Part shown: piece by piece, positions 8,224 through 15,807 of the stretch
Numbering within the stretch: position 1 is the stretch's first letter
Layout of the letters: every line of letters starts with the position of its first letter
DNA from: Fictibacillus sp. FJAT-27399
GTDB taxonomy: Bacteria; Bacillota; Bacilli; Bacillales; Fictibacillaceae
Length of the DNA stretch: 64,000 nt
Reading direction: 5' to 3'
NCBI RefSeq assembly: GCF_001510655.1
Contig: NZ_LMVC01000005.1
Span: 164,952-228,951, forward strand
Position numbers and translations under genes: made by a program
The notes under the pieces: model-generated
The model's input: only the letters and a program-made list of their open reading frames with translations
The model's database searches: none
What the model was told of the DNA's origin: nothing

Positions 8224-8248
8224 ATATCGGTTTTTCCCAGGAACTTTG
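8224..8248 (-). promoter_or_regulatory. SigD-type promoter of the chemotaxis receptor gene
   Basis: Read leftward, CAAA, 14 bp, then CCGATAT. This fits the motility sigma factor pattern TAAA-N14/16-GCCGATAT with a one-base change in each box. It sits about 50 bp upstream of the receptor start. Confidence 0.65.
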
Positions 8249-8262
8249 CACTATTTTATAAC

Positions 8263-8305
8263 AAAAAACCTTGAACGCATCTGCGGATGCTGTTCAAGGT
8301 TTTTC
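8263..8305 (-). terminator. Terminator after the small HTH gene (bidirectional)
   Basis: AAAAACCTTGAAC and GTTCAAGGTTTTT form a long stem around a GCATC/GATGC core. T-runs occur on both sides. Confidence 0.9.
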
Positions 8306-8306
8306 A

Positions 8307-8537
8307 TCAGTCTTCGTCTTTCGCATCCCAGTCTTCAGGGATCGGCTCGTTCATATACTCTTCCACCAGTTTCTTGTATTTTTCCATCTGTTCGAGGTGG
8401 GAGTTAAACTGCTCTTTATTAATCAGATACTCGCTGCCGTCATAAAAGGCACGAATCTTTTTTTGCTGAATCAAACTTTCAATATAGGATTCCGGCAGAT
8501 CAAGAAATTCTGCCGTTTCTTTTAGCGAGAGATACAT
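8307..8537 (-). CDS. Small excisionase/MerR-type helix-turn-helix protein
   Basis: 76 residues. The N-terminal half (SLKETAEFLDLPESYIESLI, then KKIRAFYDGSEYLINKEQF) has the pattern of the HTH_17 excisionase-like DNA-binding domain. The C-terminal half is a charged helix and an acidic tail (PIPEDWDAKDED). Proteins of this size act as small transcription factors or recombination directionality factors. No integrase is nearby, so a housekeeping regulator is more likely. It is a single gene with its own terminator. Confidence 0.8.
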   Translation of the reverse strand: MYLSLKETAEFLDLPESYIESLIQQKKIRAFYDGSEYLINKEQFNSHLEQMEKYKKLVEEYMNEPIPEDWDAKDED

Positions 8538-8632
8538 GGGTTCACCTTTTCCGTGCTGCCATTTTCACAAGCCTTACAGCACCATATCTCCCCTATTATC
8601 CACCCATTGCGGTTTTTCTTCAAGGGCTGTTA

Positions 8633-9565
8633 TTAAGAGAAAATCCTTCCGATCTCTTGAATTTCCTCTTCTGAAAGCTGCACATCGAGCGTCTTTAAGT
8701 TGTTGCTTACTTGATCGGCACGTTTGGCTCCCGGAATGATGGTGTCGATTGAAGGCTGCGTTAAATACCATGCCAAGACAACATGAGCAACCTCCGCATT
8801 CTTTGCATCCGCTATTTTACGGATTTGGTCGACCTTCTTTAAATTGCGAACAAAATTTTCACCTTGGAAGTGAGGCATTTTCGCACGAAGATCATCAAAC
8901 TTTGTATCCTTGTCATACTTGCCAGCCAACAAACCGGAGGCAAGCGGGAAATAAGGAACGAACGAAATACCTTTATCCGATGTATAAGGAAGCAGTTCAT
9001 TTTCAGCGTCACGCTGCAACAGGTTATACTCTCCCTGAAAAACATCCACATAGCCGTCAACGTTGGCTTGCTTCAATTGTTCGATGGAAAAATTAGAAAC
9101 ACCAATCGCCTTAATCTTTCCTTGATCCTTCAGCTCCTTTAAGGCTCCCACCGCTTCTTCCTTCGGAGTGTCTTCATCCGGAAAATGTATATAAAACAAG
9201 TCGATATAGTCGGTCTGCAGGCGCTTCAAGCTTCCTTCTACCGCTTCTTTTAAGAATGCAGGCGAGTTATCGAAAACGACTTCCTTTCCGACAAATTTAT
9301 GAGCTCCTTTTGTGGCTAGTACCGCTTTATCACGGCTTCCCGTTTCTTTTAACACCTGTCCGATCAGTTCCTCTGAGCGCTCAGGTCCATAAATATAAGC
9401 TGTATCCAAAAAGTTAATGCCGATATCCAACGCCCGTCGCACCAATTCTTTTCCAGCTTCCTCATCCAGATTGGGATAGAGATTATGTCCCCCTACCGCA
9501 TTCGTACCAAGTCCAATCGGGTTTACCAATAGATCTGTCTTTCCGAGTCTTGTTTGTTTCGCCAT
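8633..9565 (-). CDS. iolS: Aldo/keto reductase, IolS-like
   Basis: 310 residues matching the IolS/YqkF group along its length: [20 protein letters not shown], then [16 protein letters not shown]. The aldo/keto reductase tetrad is visible as Asp and Tyr in [15 protein letters not shown], Lys in LATKGAHKF and His in [12 protein letters not shown]. The NADPH site [13 protein letters not shown] is near the C-terminus. It is cytosolic and NADPH-dependent. The physiological substrate of IolS is not settled. No inositol genes are adjacent, so it stands alone here. A weak leftward promoter (TTGGAC-16-TAGAAC) lies near 9600. Confidence 0.88.
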   Translation of the reverse strand: MAKQTRLGKTDLLVNPIGLGTNAVGGHNLYPNLDEEAGKELVRRALDIGINFLDTAYIYGPERSEELIGQVLKETGSRDKAVLATKGAHKFVGKEVVFDNSPAFLKEAVEGSLKRLQTDYIDLFYIHFPDEDTPKEEAVGALKELKDQGKIKAIGVSNFSIEQLKQANVDGYVDVFQGEYNLLQRDAENELLPYTSDKGISFVPYFPLASGLLAGKYDKDTKFDDLRAKMPHFQGENFVRNLKKVDQIRKIADAKNAEVAHVVLAWYLTQPSIDTIIPGAKRADQVSNNLKTLDVQLSEEEIQEIGRIFS

Positions 9566-9756
9566 GTGCTGCTCAACTCCTTATCTTTTGTTGGTTCTAT
9601 CGTAGCAAAACGCTTGTCCAAAAGAATTTGGATTTGGGGTGCTCTTGAGTGCGTTTCTCGGGTTGAATTCCGTCCCAATTCGACAATTTGAAAATAAATG
9701 GGGTTTTTGAACATAAAATTGAAGGGCAGACTTTGCTGTTTACTCCCCTCTTTAGC

Positions 9757-10068
9757 AAAAAAGGGGCTGTCCAAGAAGTCTGTAAGCTGTTGATTTCCGT
9801 TCCAGGGTGCTCGCTTTCCGCGGGGCCTGCGGTGAGCCTTACCGGCGTGAACGCCTACTTTTTGGAGCTAGCGCCTGCGGGAGTCTCACCTGTCACGCTA
9901 GTCCCGCAGGACAAGGAAGGCTCCGGCAGCTTTTTATCGCACGAAGAAAATGTGAAGTTCATTTTCGAGGAGTCTCGCACCTTCCACTTCAATCAACTTT
10001 TCATTGAAGATTTTCAAGCCAAAAAGGAGCTGCTGAAGGTCAATTTTCGACTTTCAGGACAGCCCCCT
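9757..10068 (+). repeat. GGGGCTGTCC dispersed repeat, long form
   Basis: About 312 bp from AAAAAAGGGGCTGTCC to GGACAGCCCCC, forward orientation. It lies between the iolS upstream region and the end of fdhD. It contains the inner palindrome TGCGGGA...TCCCGCA and the 60-bp segment that is missing from the short copies. Confidence 0.93.
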
Positions 10069-10075
10069 TCCTGCA

Positions 10076-10864
10076 TTACAAAATAATTCTCTCGGGGTGC
10101 GTGTACACGTTCAACCGGCTGCCGCGGATGAATCCAACTGCAGTAATGCCGAGGTCATTCGCGAGTTCAAGCGCCAGCGTGGTTGGAGCTGACTTGGATA
10201 AAATGATCCCCGCGCCAATCTTGGACACCTTCAGCAGCACTTCTGAAGAAATTCTTCCGCTGAAGGCAATCACTTTGTCCCCCAGCGAAATCTTGTTTTT
10301 TAAACAATGTCCGTATATTTTATCGAGTGCATTATGGCGCCCGATATCAGAACGCGAAATTAATAACTCATCATTCGTGCAAAGGGCAGCATTGTGCAGG
10401 CCACCAGTAGAGTGAAAGTCATCTGAGCTTTTCTGCATGGACTTCATGAGCGAAATGCATTGCTCCGCCTGAATGGTTGCTTTGGACATGATCGTTTTGG
10501 CGTTTTTCACATCGCTCTGAAAATAAAACTGTCTGCTTTTTCCGCAGCAGGAACCGATAAACCGTTTGGATTGAAGCTGATTCGTGACAGGCTTCTTATC
10601 CAGTAGCTGTACATACGCAAAGCCCCGGTCTTCATCAATCGATAGCGATTCGATTTCACGCGGCAGGCGGATCACTCCTTCTGACGCCAGGAAGCCTGTG
10701 ACCAGATCCTCCATATAGGTCGGGGTGCAGACCATGGTGGCGAACTCATCATCGTTTACAAAGATGGTTAAGGCGTATTCGGTCGCGACATGATCCTGTA
10801 TTTCCTGAAATGATTCGCCATCATATTTGACAATGCTGATACTTTTCATGACCTTGTGTTTCAT
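10076..10864 (-). CDS. fdhD: Formate dehydrogenase accessory sulfurtransferase FdhD
   Basis: 262 residues of the FdhD family: DHVATEYALTIFVNDDEFAT, MEDLVTGFLASEGVI, the cysteine pair in GSCCGKSR (sulfur-transfer loop) and the C-terminal block SRSDIGRHNALDKIYGH with FSGRISSEVLLKVSKIGAGI. FdhD carries sulfur from a cysteine desulfurase to the molybdenum cofactor, giving the sulfido ligand needed by formate dehydrogenases. The start ATG has AAAGGAG upstream. It lies 12 nt after the molybdopterin oxidoreductase gene, its presumed client. Confidence 0.95.
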   Translation of the reverse strand: MKHKVMKSISIVKYDGESFQEIQDHVATEYALTIFVNDDEFATMVCTPTYMEDLVTGFLASEGVIRLPREIESLSIDEDRGFAYVQLLDKKPVTNQLQSKRFIGSCCGKSRQFYFQSDVKNAKTIMSKATIQAEQCISLMKSMQKSSDDFHSTGGLHNAALCTNDELLISRSDIGRHNALDKIYGHCLKNKISLGDKVIAFSGRISSEVLLKVSKIGAGIILSKSAPTTLALELANDLGITAVGFIRGSRLNVYTHPERIIL

Positions 10865-10876
10865 AACTGCTCCTTT

Positions 10877-13240
10877 TTAGCTGATCTCTGTTTCCAGATC
10901 AGGAATCTGCTTCTCCAGATACTTTATATCCTTGCGGGCGTTGAACCGATCCGCTTTTTCCACTTTAACCGCTACATTATAGCTCGGCATCTTGGAGAAT
11001 TCCTCGTAAACGCCTTTGGGCAAAAGGAAGTTTCCTTCTGGGAAATGCACTTCAAGGTTTCCTTTGGTAATGTCGATAAATTTTGCCCGGCCCTGGAAAA
11101 CACCGTGCTGGTTGTAAACAACGATGGTTTCTCCCTCTTCAATGGAAAGTTCCTTCGCATCCTCCCCGTTCATCAGCACATCATAACGCTCTGCGCCGTT
11201 AAACGGATCGGATTCGTTGTAGACCATCGAGTTGAACTGCTTCCCTCTTCTCGTCGTCACATAATACATACCTTTACCCTTCTGCAGGTCTGGAATATCA
11301 ACCGGGATTAAATTCCCTCTGCCATCCGGTGTCGGGCAGATGCCGTCTTCGCAGAGCCATGCCCCTCCCCATTGGAAAACATCACCTCGCTCTTTTAAAT
11401 GCTGTATACCTTCATAATTCGGGTTGGCGATGGCAATCTCGCTGCGGATCTCCTGGCCATTCTTAAAATTTACCAAATGGGCATTCTCAGGTTTTACACG
11501 CTTGGCGAGGTCGATATAGATTTTCCACTCCGTACGGGCTTCCTCCACCTGCTGGCTGTTTCCTTGAATTTCAGGCGAAAAATACACCATGCGTTCTGTT
11601 GAGGTCGATGTGCCTCCATCCTCCTGCTCGTAGCGTGTTTTTGCAGGAAGTACGATGACCGCTTCTTCTGCATCCACCATTGTAGACGTGTTAAAGATGA
11701 TATCCTGATGCACACGAAGTTCAAGCGATGACAGGGCCCGCTCTACAAAATCGGGATCCGGCATCGTTTCAAGGAAATTGCCGCCTGACAGGTAATACAT
11801 TTTAATTTTCCGTTCATGATCTTCAGGCAGAAGGATATTCTCAAGAGAAACACCTAGAACGTCTCCTTGCCATTTCGGAATGTCAAAGCCCCACAGCTTT
11901 TGGATACGCTCGATATTTTTTGGTTCAAAATCACCGCCGGGAAGAACGAATGGATCAGCTCCCATCTCCCCAGAACCTTGAACACTGGAGTGTCCTCGGA
12001 TCGGCATTAGTCCGCAATGTTTACGCCCCAGAAACCCTCTTAACAGCGCAAGATTAGCAACCTGCGAGATGTTGTCAGAAGCGAATGTATGCATCGTTAA
12101 GCCCAATGACCAGACAAAAACACCGGATTTGCTTTTGGCGAGAAGCTCTGCGAGTTCATAAATACGATCCTTGCTGACGCCTGATGATTCCTCAATGGCT
12201 TCCCAGCTTTGCTCCTGAACCTTTGCCTTTAATTCCTCGTAGCCATTCACATGTTCTTTTACAAACCGATGGTCGATGGCAGAACCGTGTTCTTTCTCCT
12301 CCATCTCAAACCAATGCTTCATGATACCGTGCATGAAGGCAATATCTCCGCCAATGTTTACCTGATAAAAATCATCGGCAAGCTTTGTGCCGAACAAAGC
12401 CGACTCTCCAATCGACGGAATCCAGTATTTCTCCATCGACGGTTCACGGTACGGATTGATGCAGATGATCTTGGTTCCTTTGCGCTTTGCTGCATACATG
12501 TACTTTGTAGAGACGGGCTGGTTGTTTGCCGCGACCGAGCCCCAAAAGACGATAACATCCGAGCCGATCCAGTCCTGGTAATTGCAGCTGGAAGCCCCTA
12601 TTCCGACAGAACGCTTCAGCGCCGTTTTGGAAGGGGAGTGGCAGATGCGGGAAGCGTTATCAATGTTATTCACGCCTAAATAGCGAGCAACCTTTGCCGC
12701 TACATAATACGATTCGTTTGTGATTCCCCTTGAGGTGAGGAAGAACGACACCTGCTTTGGATTCAGTTTCTTCATCTTGTCCGCAATTAAATTCATGGCA
12801 TTATCCCATGTGATACGGGAAAATTTCCGCTCACCTTTTCGGCGGATGAGCGGATAAGGAATTCGGCCGAGCTTTCTCAGTTCGGCGCTTGAGTATTTGC
12901 GCAGCTCATCAATGTCAGCATGGACGAGCTCCTCTTTCATAGCCGGCATCGTGTTTAAGCGGAGAACGTTCAGCCGTGTTGTACAAACATGCGGTCCGGC
13001 AAGGGTTTGGTCGTACAGCCCTGAAACGCCAAGCGCACAGCCGTCACACACACCCTGTGTCAGAATGCGTCCGGCATAAAAAAGATTATCGCGGTTTTCC
13101 CATGCTACCTTCATCGTATCGCGGATATGTCCCGGTTTAATTTTTCCCAGCCCGAAAGGAACCGGGCTGACCCAATGTTTGGGAGCAGGGCTCTTAGGGA
13201 GTTTAATCGGTCCTTGATGCTTTGTTTTTCCCATGCTCAT
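10877..13240 (-). CDS. FdhF/YdeP-family molybdopterin oxidoreductase (formate dehydrogenase alpha-like)
   Basis: 787 residues, full length for the FdhF/YdeP (Fdhalpha-like) family. The N-terminal segment has GVCDGCALGVSGLYDQ and no classical four-cysteine iron-sulfur domain. The molybdopterin domain includes ARICHSPSKTALKRSVG and DVIVFWGSVAANNQPV, then LRGFLGRKHCGLMPIRGHSS. The C-terminal domain (MVYNESDPFNGAERYDVLMN) is the dinucleotide-binding fold. It is cytosolic. Substrate is uncertain: the family includes acid-resistance and formate-type enzymes. The adjacent fdhD and oxalate/formate-type carrier favour formate. It is read as an fdhD operon. Confidence 0.9.
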   Translation of the reverse strand: MSMGKTKHQGPIKLPKSPAPKHWVSPVPFGLGKIKPGHIRDTMKVAWENRDNLFYAGRILTQGVCDGCALGVSGLYDQTLAGPHVCTTRLNVLRLNTMPAMKEELVHADIDELRKYSSAELRKLGRIPYPLIRRKGERKFSRITWDNAMNLIADKMKKLNPKQVSFFLTSRGITNESYYVAAKVARYLGVNNIDNASRICHSPSKTALKRSVGIGASSCNYQDWIGSDVIVFWGSVAANNQPVSTKYMYAAKRKGTKIICINPYREPSMEKYWIPSIGESALFGTKLADDFYQVNIGGDIAFMHGIMKHWFEMEEKEHGSAIDHRFVKEHVNGYEELKAKVQEQSWEAIEESSGVSKDRIYELAELLAKSKSGVFVWSLGLTMHTFASDNISQVANLALLRGFLGRKHCGLMPIRGHSSVQGSGEMGADPFVLPGGDFEPKNIERIQKLWGFDIPKWQGDVLGVSLENILLPEDHERKIKMYYLSGGNFLETMPDPDFVERALSSLELRVHQDIIFNTSTMVDAEEAVIVLPAKTRYEQEDGGTSTSTERMVYFSPEIQGNSQQVEEARTEWKIYIDLAKRVKPENAHLVNFKNGQEIRSEIAIANPNYEGIQHLKERGDVFQWGGAWLCEDGICPTPDGRGNLIPVDIPDLQKGKGMYYVTTRRGKQFNSMVYNESDPFNGAERYDVLMNGEDAKELSIEEGETIVVYNQHGVFQGRAKFIDITKGNLEVHFPEGNFLLPKGVYEEFSKMPSYNVAVKVEKADRFNARKDIKYLEKQIPDLETEIS

Positions 13241-13313
13241 GCACTCCTTTTCCTCTTTATGGAATTTTGAGTTGATTTTTATGGTTTTCCAGTGTTATTT
13301 CTTACAAAAAAAC

Positions 13314-13510
13314 CAATGATTTTGAGTAAATTTGCTCGGCGCCCGTTGAACTGAGCTTATAACAGCCCTTCTGCAGGGATATATTTTCTGAAAAAAGGGA
13401 TTTCGCCTGCAAATCTCCCTGCCAAATTTTTTATTATCGAAAACGCAGCCTTTATTATCGAACAGTTCGCACTCGACACTCATCGACAAGATTAGACGCA
13501 TTCATTTCCC
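13314..13510. repeat. TTATTATCGAA-type periodic element, two-unit version
   Basis: Head AATGATTTTGAGTAAAT (13315-13331), two units TTATTATCGA at 13431 and 13452 (21 bp apart), then a tail ending CATTCATTTCCC at 13510. The head, unit and tail recur at 22814-23079 with more units. It fills the space upstream of the molybdopterin oxidoreductase gene, downstream of the DUF2294 terminator. Confidence 0.65.
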
Positions 13511-13552
13511 CTCAATCGTCTGCATGATCGAAATACCCTCACAACCCTGAAA

Positions 13553-13608
13553 AAAACAAAAACCACCGGGGACCCGATTACGCGAAACCGGGAACCGCGG
13601 TGGTAGTC
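13553..13608 (-). terminator. Terminator after the DUF2294 gene
   Basis: Read leftward, ACCACCGCGG pairs with the CCCCGGTGGT side through a stem that includes CCCG/CGGG, followed by TTTTTGTTTTTTT. Confidence 0.85.
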
Positions 13609-13647
13609 TTTAACAGGAACGCTGCCAAGTGCCAACACAGATGGTTC

Positions 13648-14007
13648 TTATTTTTTAAATTTCTCTTGAATATTTTCGTCAAAAACAAAGATGGACATCC
13701 CGAAGTCTTTTTCGATATCAATATCTACGAAAAGCTCCAGAAACGTTGCGCCCAGCAATTCTTCCATTTCCACCGGATGGTTCTTTTTGTACATGTCCTT
13801 CACCATCTCGGTGCGGGCCGAACGAAGCATCTGCTTGCCCTCATTAGAGCCTGAGATAAACTTCTCGACCGGTGATAGATTGCCTTCCATTTCACAAATG
13901 GCCCAGTTTTTACAAAAGGTCGTTTTGATCTGCCGGGGACCTTTCCCCATATGGCGCTTACGAAAAGCTCTTACCAGGTTACTGAATTCTGCTTCATAAT
14001 TATTCAT
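13648..14007 (-). CDS. DUF2294 family protein (YrhF-like)
   Basis: 119 residues from ATG at 14007. A TTG three codons upstream is possible. The block GKGPRQIKTTFCKNWAICEM followed by EGNLSPVEKFI marks the DUF2294 family, which has one short alpha/beta domain. The B. subtilis homologue YrhF lies in a formate dehydrogenase/formate transporter cluster, and the same neighbourhood is seen here (oxalate/formate-type carrier upstream, oxidoreductase and fdhD downstream). It is soluble and its biochemical function is unknown. Confidence 0.85.
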   Translation of the reverse strand: MNNYEAEFSNLVRAFRKRHMGKGPRQIKTTFCKNWAICEMEGNLSPVEKFISGSNEGKQMLRSARTEMVKDMYKKNHPVEMEELLGATFLELFVDIDIEKDFGMSIFVFDENIQEKFKK

Positions 14008-14051
14008 AAACGACAACCTTTATTTTTGCATTTTGCTTATAAAATTATAAA

Positions 14052-15326
14052 TCAGAAATGCTCAACGCGCAACTGTTCGTCCGTTCCCTTCTCCCTTTTA
14101 AGCCTGCGAATATCCAGCCGTGCAAGGAAAGAAACGATAAGCGCCACAATAAACAGGGCAGCGAAGAAGGTAAGGCTTTCTGCGTAACTGCCTGTCGTAT
14201 CCTTCACCCAGGCGGCAAACAGCGGACCCGCCAATCCCGCGGCTGCCCATGCTGTTAGAATGTAGCCATGGATGGCACCGAGCTGTTTCGTTCCAAATAA
14301 ATCACCGATATACGCCGGAATGGAAGCAAAGCCTCCGCCATAGCAGGTATATACGATAGCAAGCATGATTTCAAAGACGATTGTGGTTGTAACGTTCGGA
14401 AGCAAAAAGAACAGGACGATCTGCAGCACGAAGAACGTGGTGTATGTATTGGTCCTGCCGATATAGTCAGAAACAGATGCCCAGCCAATTCGGCCAAATC
14501 CGTTAAATAAGCCTAAAACACCAACCAGCGCTGCCGCTTCTGCGGTGGTCATCCCTATACTTTCCTGAGCGAGCGGTTTAGCTGCTGACAGAATGGCGAT
14601 GCCGCAGGTCACGTTAATGAACAGCATTAGCCAGAGATAGTAGAAACGTTTTGTTTTAATCGCCTCATTGGCCGTCAGCTGTGACAAGTCCTGTGCTACA
14701 GTAGCTTTCCCGCTGTCCACCTTCTCCTGATAGCCTTCTGGAGCCCAGCCTTCCTTCGGTTTTTCCAGGTAAAGGGACGAGACCAGCATCACGATAAAAT
14801 AAGAGATTCCGAGAATATAAAACGTGTTGGCGATCCCAACTGATTTAATCAGACTGTCCATGATCGGAGAGCTGATCGCAGCCGCGAAGCCAAACCCCAT
14901 GATGGCAAGCCCCGTTGCCAGCCCCCTGCGGTCAGGAAACCATTTTACTAAAGTGGAGACAGGTGCAATATAACCGACTCCTAGGCCGATTCCGCCAAGT
15001 GCTCCATAAAAAACATACAATAGCGGCAATGATCCCAGCTGTACGGCGAGGCCAGAGCCAGACACACCGACTCCAAAAAAGACAGCAGCCAGTATACCAG
15101 CCTTTCTTGGCCCGTGCTTTTCAACAAAATGGCCCAAAAAGGCCGCAGACAGCCCCAAAAACAAGATTGCCAGACTGAACGTCAGCTGCACCTCACTTGC
15201 CGTCCACTTAAACTTCTCACTTAATGGAGTCGTAAAATTGCTCCACGCATAAACCGAGCCGATGGAAATATGAATTCCCACTCCCGACAGTGCGATCAAC
15301 CATCGATTTTTGACCTTGCTCATCAT
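14052..15326 (-). CDS. OFA-family MFS transporter (oxalate/formate antiporter-like)
   Basis: 424 residues from the tandem ATG at 15326, with GAGGAG upstream. Twelve hydrophobic helices, opening NRWLIALSGVGIHISIGSVY and WSNFTTPL, which is the OFA family signature, with the MFS loop motif GHFVEKHGPRKAG between helices 2 and 3 and DYIGRTNTYTTFF between 8 and 9. It exchanges small carboxylates (oxalate, formate or pyruvate in characterised members) across the membrane. With the fdh genes next door, formate or oxalate is the best guess. Expression appears to be controlled by a leader with a terminator directly before the ribosome binding site. Confidence 0.9.
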   Translation of the reverse strand: MMSKVKNRWLIALSGVGIHISIGSVYAWSNFTTPLSEKFKWTASEVQLTFSLAILFLGLSAAFLGHFVEKHGPRKAGILAAVFFGVGVSGSGLAVQLGSLPLLYVFYGALGGIGLGVGYIAPVSTLVKWFPDRRGLATGLAIMGFGFAAAISSPIMDSLIKSVGIANTFYILGISYFIVMLVSSLYLEKPKEGWAPEGYQEKVDSGKATVAQDLSQLTANEAIKTKRFYYLWLMLFINVTCGIAILSAAKPLAQESIGMTTAEAAALVGVLGLFNGFGRIGWASVSDYIGRTNTYTTFFVLQIVLFFLLPNVTTTIVFEIMLAIVYTCYGGGFASIPAYIGDLFGTKQLGAIHGYILTAWAAAGLAGPLFAAWVKDTTGSYAESLTFFAALFIVALIVSFLARLDIRRLKREKGTDEQLRVEHF

Positions 15327-15350
15327 AACCCTCTCCTCTTTTATGTAAAT

Positions 15351-15415
15351 AAAAAACCGCCACAAACTCAACCCATAGTTACATAGCAACTATAAGAAAA
15401 AAGATTGCGGCGGCA
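15351..15415 (-). terminator. Leader terminator before the transporter gene
   Basis: Read leftward, CCGCCGCAATC pairs with GTTTGTGGCGG, with an internal ATAGTT/AACTAT hairpin, then TTTTTT. The T-run ends only about 15 nt before the GAGGAG ribosome binding site, so it must be regulated rather than the end of an upstream gene. Confidence 0.85.
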
Positions 15416-15455
15416 GCAAATCACAGGTTCGCTGTGGTATAACCTATCCGGTTTT

Positions 15456-15469
15456 TCGAAGCGCTTACA
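15456..15469 (-). promoter_or_regulatory. cre-like CcpA site in the transporter leader
   Basis: Read leftward, TGTAAGCGCTTCGA matches TGWAANCGNTNWCA at 12 of 14 positions. It lies about 90 bp downstream of the promoter, where CcpA could act as a roadblock. Confidence 0.45.
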
Positions 15470-15563
15470 GAAGAATCCTTTTAACAGGAGACAGGTTCGC
15501 TGTTCCTTGCCAAATGATTCCTTAACTTTACGTTCGCGGAATATTCAAATTTTTTCAATCTTA

Positions 15564-15592
15564 ATAGTAATGGAATTAAATGGGTCAGTCAA
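15564..15592 (-). promoter_or_regulatory. SigA-type promoter of the transporter leader
   Basis: Read leftward, TTGACT (15587-15592), 17 bp, TACTAT (15564-15569). It is the only good SigA match seen upstream of the leader. Confidence 0.65.
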
Positions 15593-15807
15593 GTGTCCAT
15601 ATAAAAATTATGTCAGTTTTTTACCACGCCATGATCAATGACAAACTTTTTTTGCTGCCCCTTTGTCAAAGTCCTTATATCCAGGCGGTGCTTCATCTAT
15701 AGCCGGAAGTCAATCTCAAGTGAAAAAAATTTATCAAATCAACTTATAATACAGTTTTAATTGCCCATTATAAGAAAGAAAATTAACAAAAGAAAAAGGT
15801 GTCCAGG

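Larger units (their letters stand above)
15327..15557 (-). promoter_or_regulatory. Structured attenuator-type leader of the oxalate/formate transporter gene
   Basis: From the inferred start near 15557 to the ATG the leader is about 230 nt. Read leftward it holds two identical 13-nt elements ACAGCGAACCTGT (15491-15503 and 15423-15435), each a hairpin with stem ACAG/CTGT and loop CGAAC. The first has an extended AGGA/TCCT base, and the second is CACAG/CTGTG. A strong terminator follows immediately before the ribosome binding site. I could not match it to a riboswitch class I know (not S-box, T-box, TPP, glycine, lysine, cobalamin or purine). A ligand- or protein-dependent attenuator is inferred. 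Confidence 0.6.

Noticed and set aside
9688..10086. 132-residue protein across the repeat at 9757
   Set aside because: The same peptide appears at every repeat copy with different flanks, so it is a by-product of the repeat.
13553..13608. T-box-like CCGCGGTGG sequence
   Set aside because: It is the stem of the terminator after the DUF2294 gene on the other strand, with no leader context.
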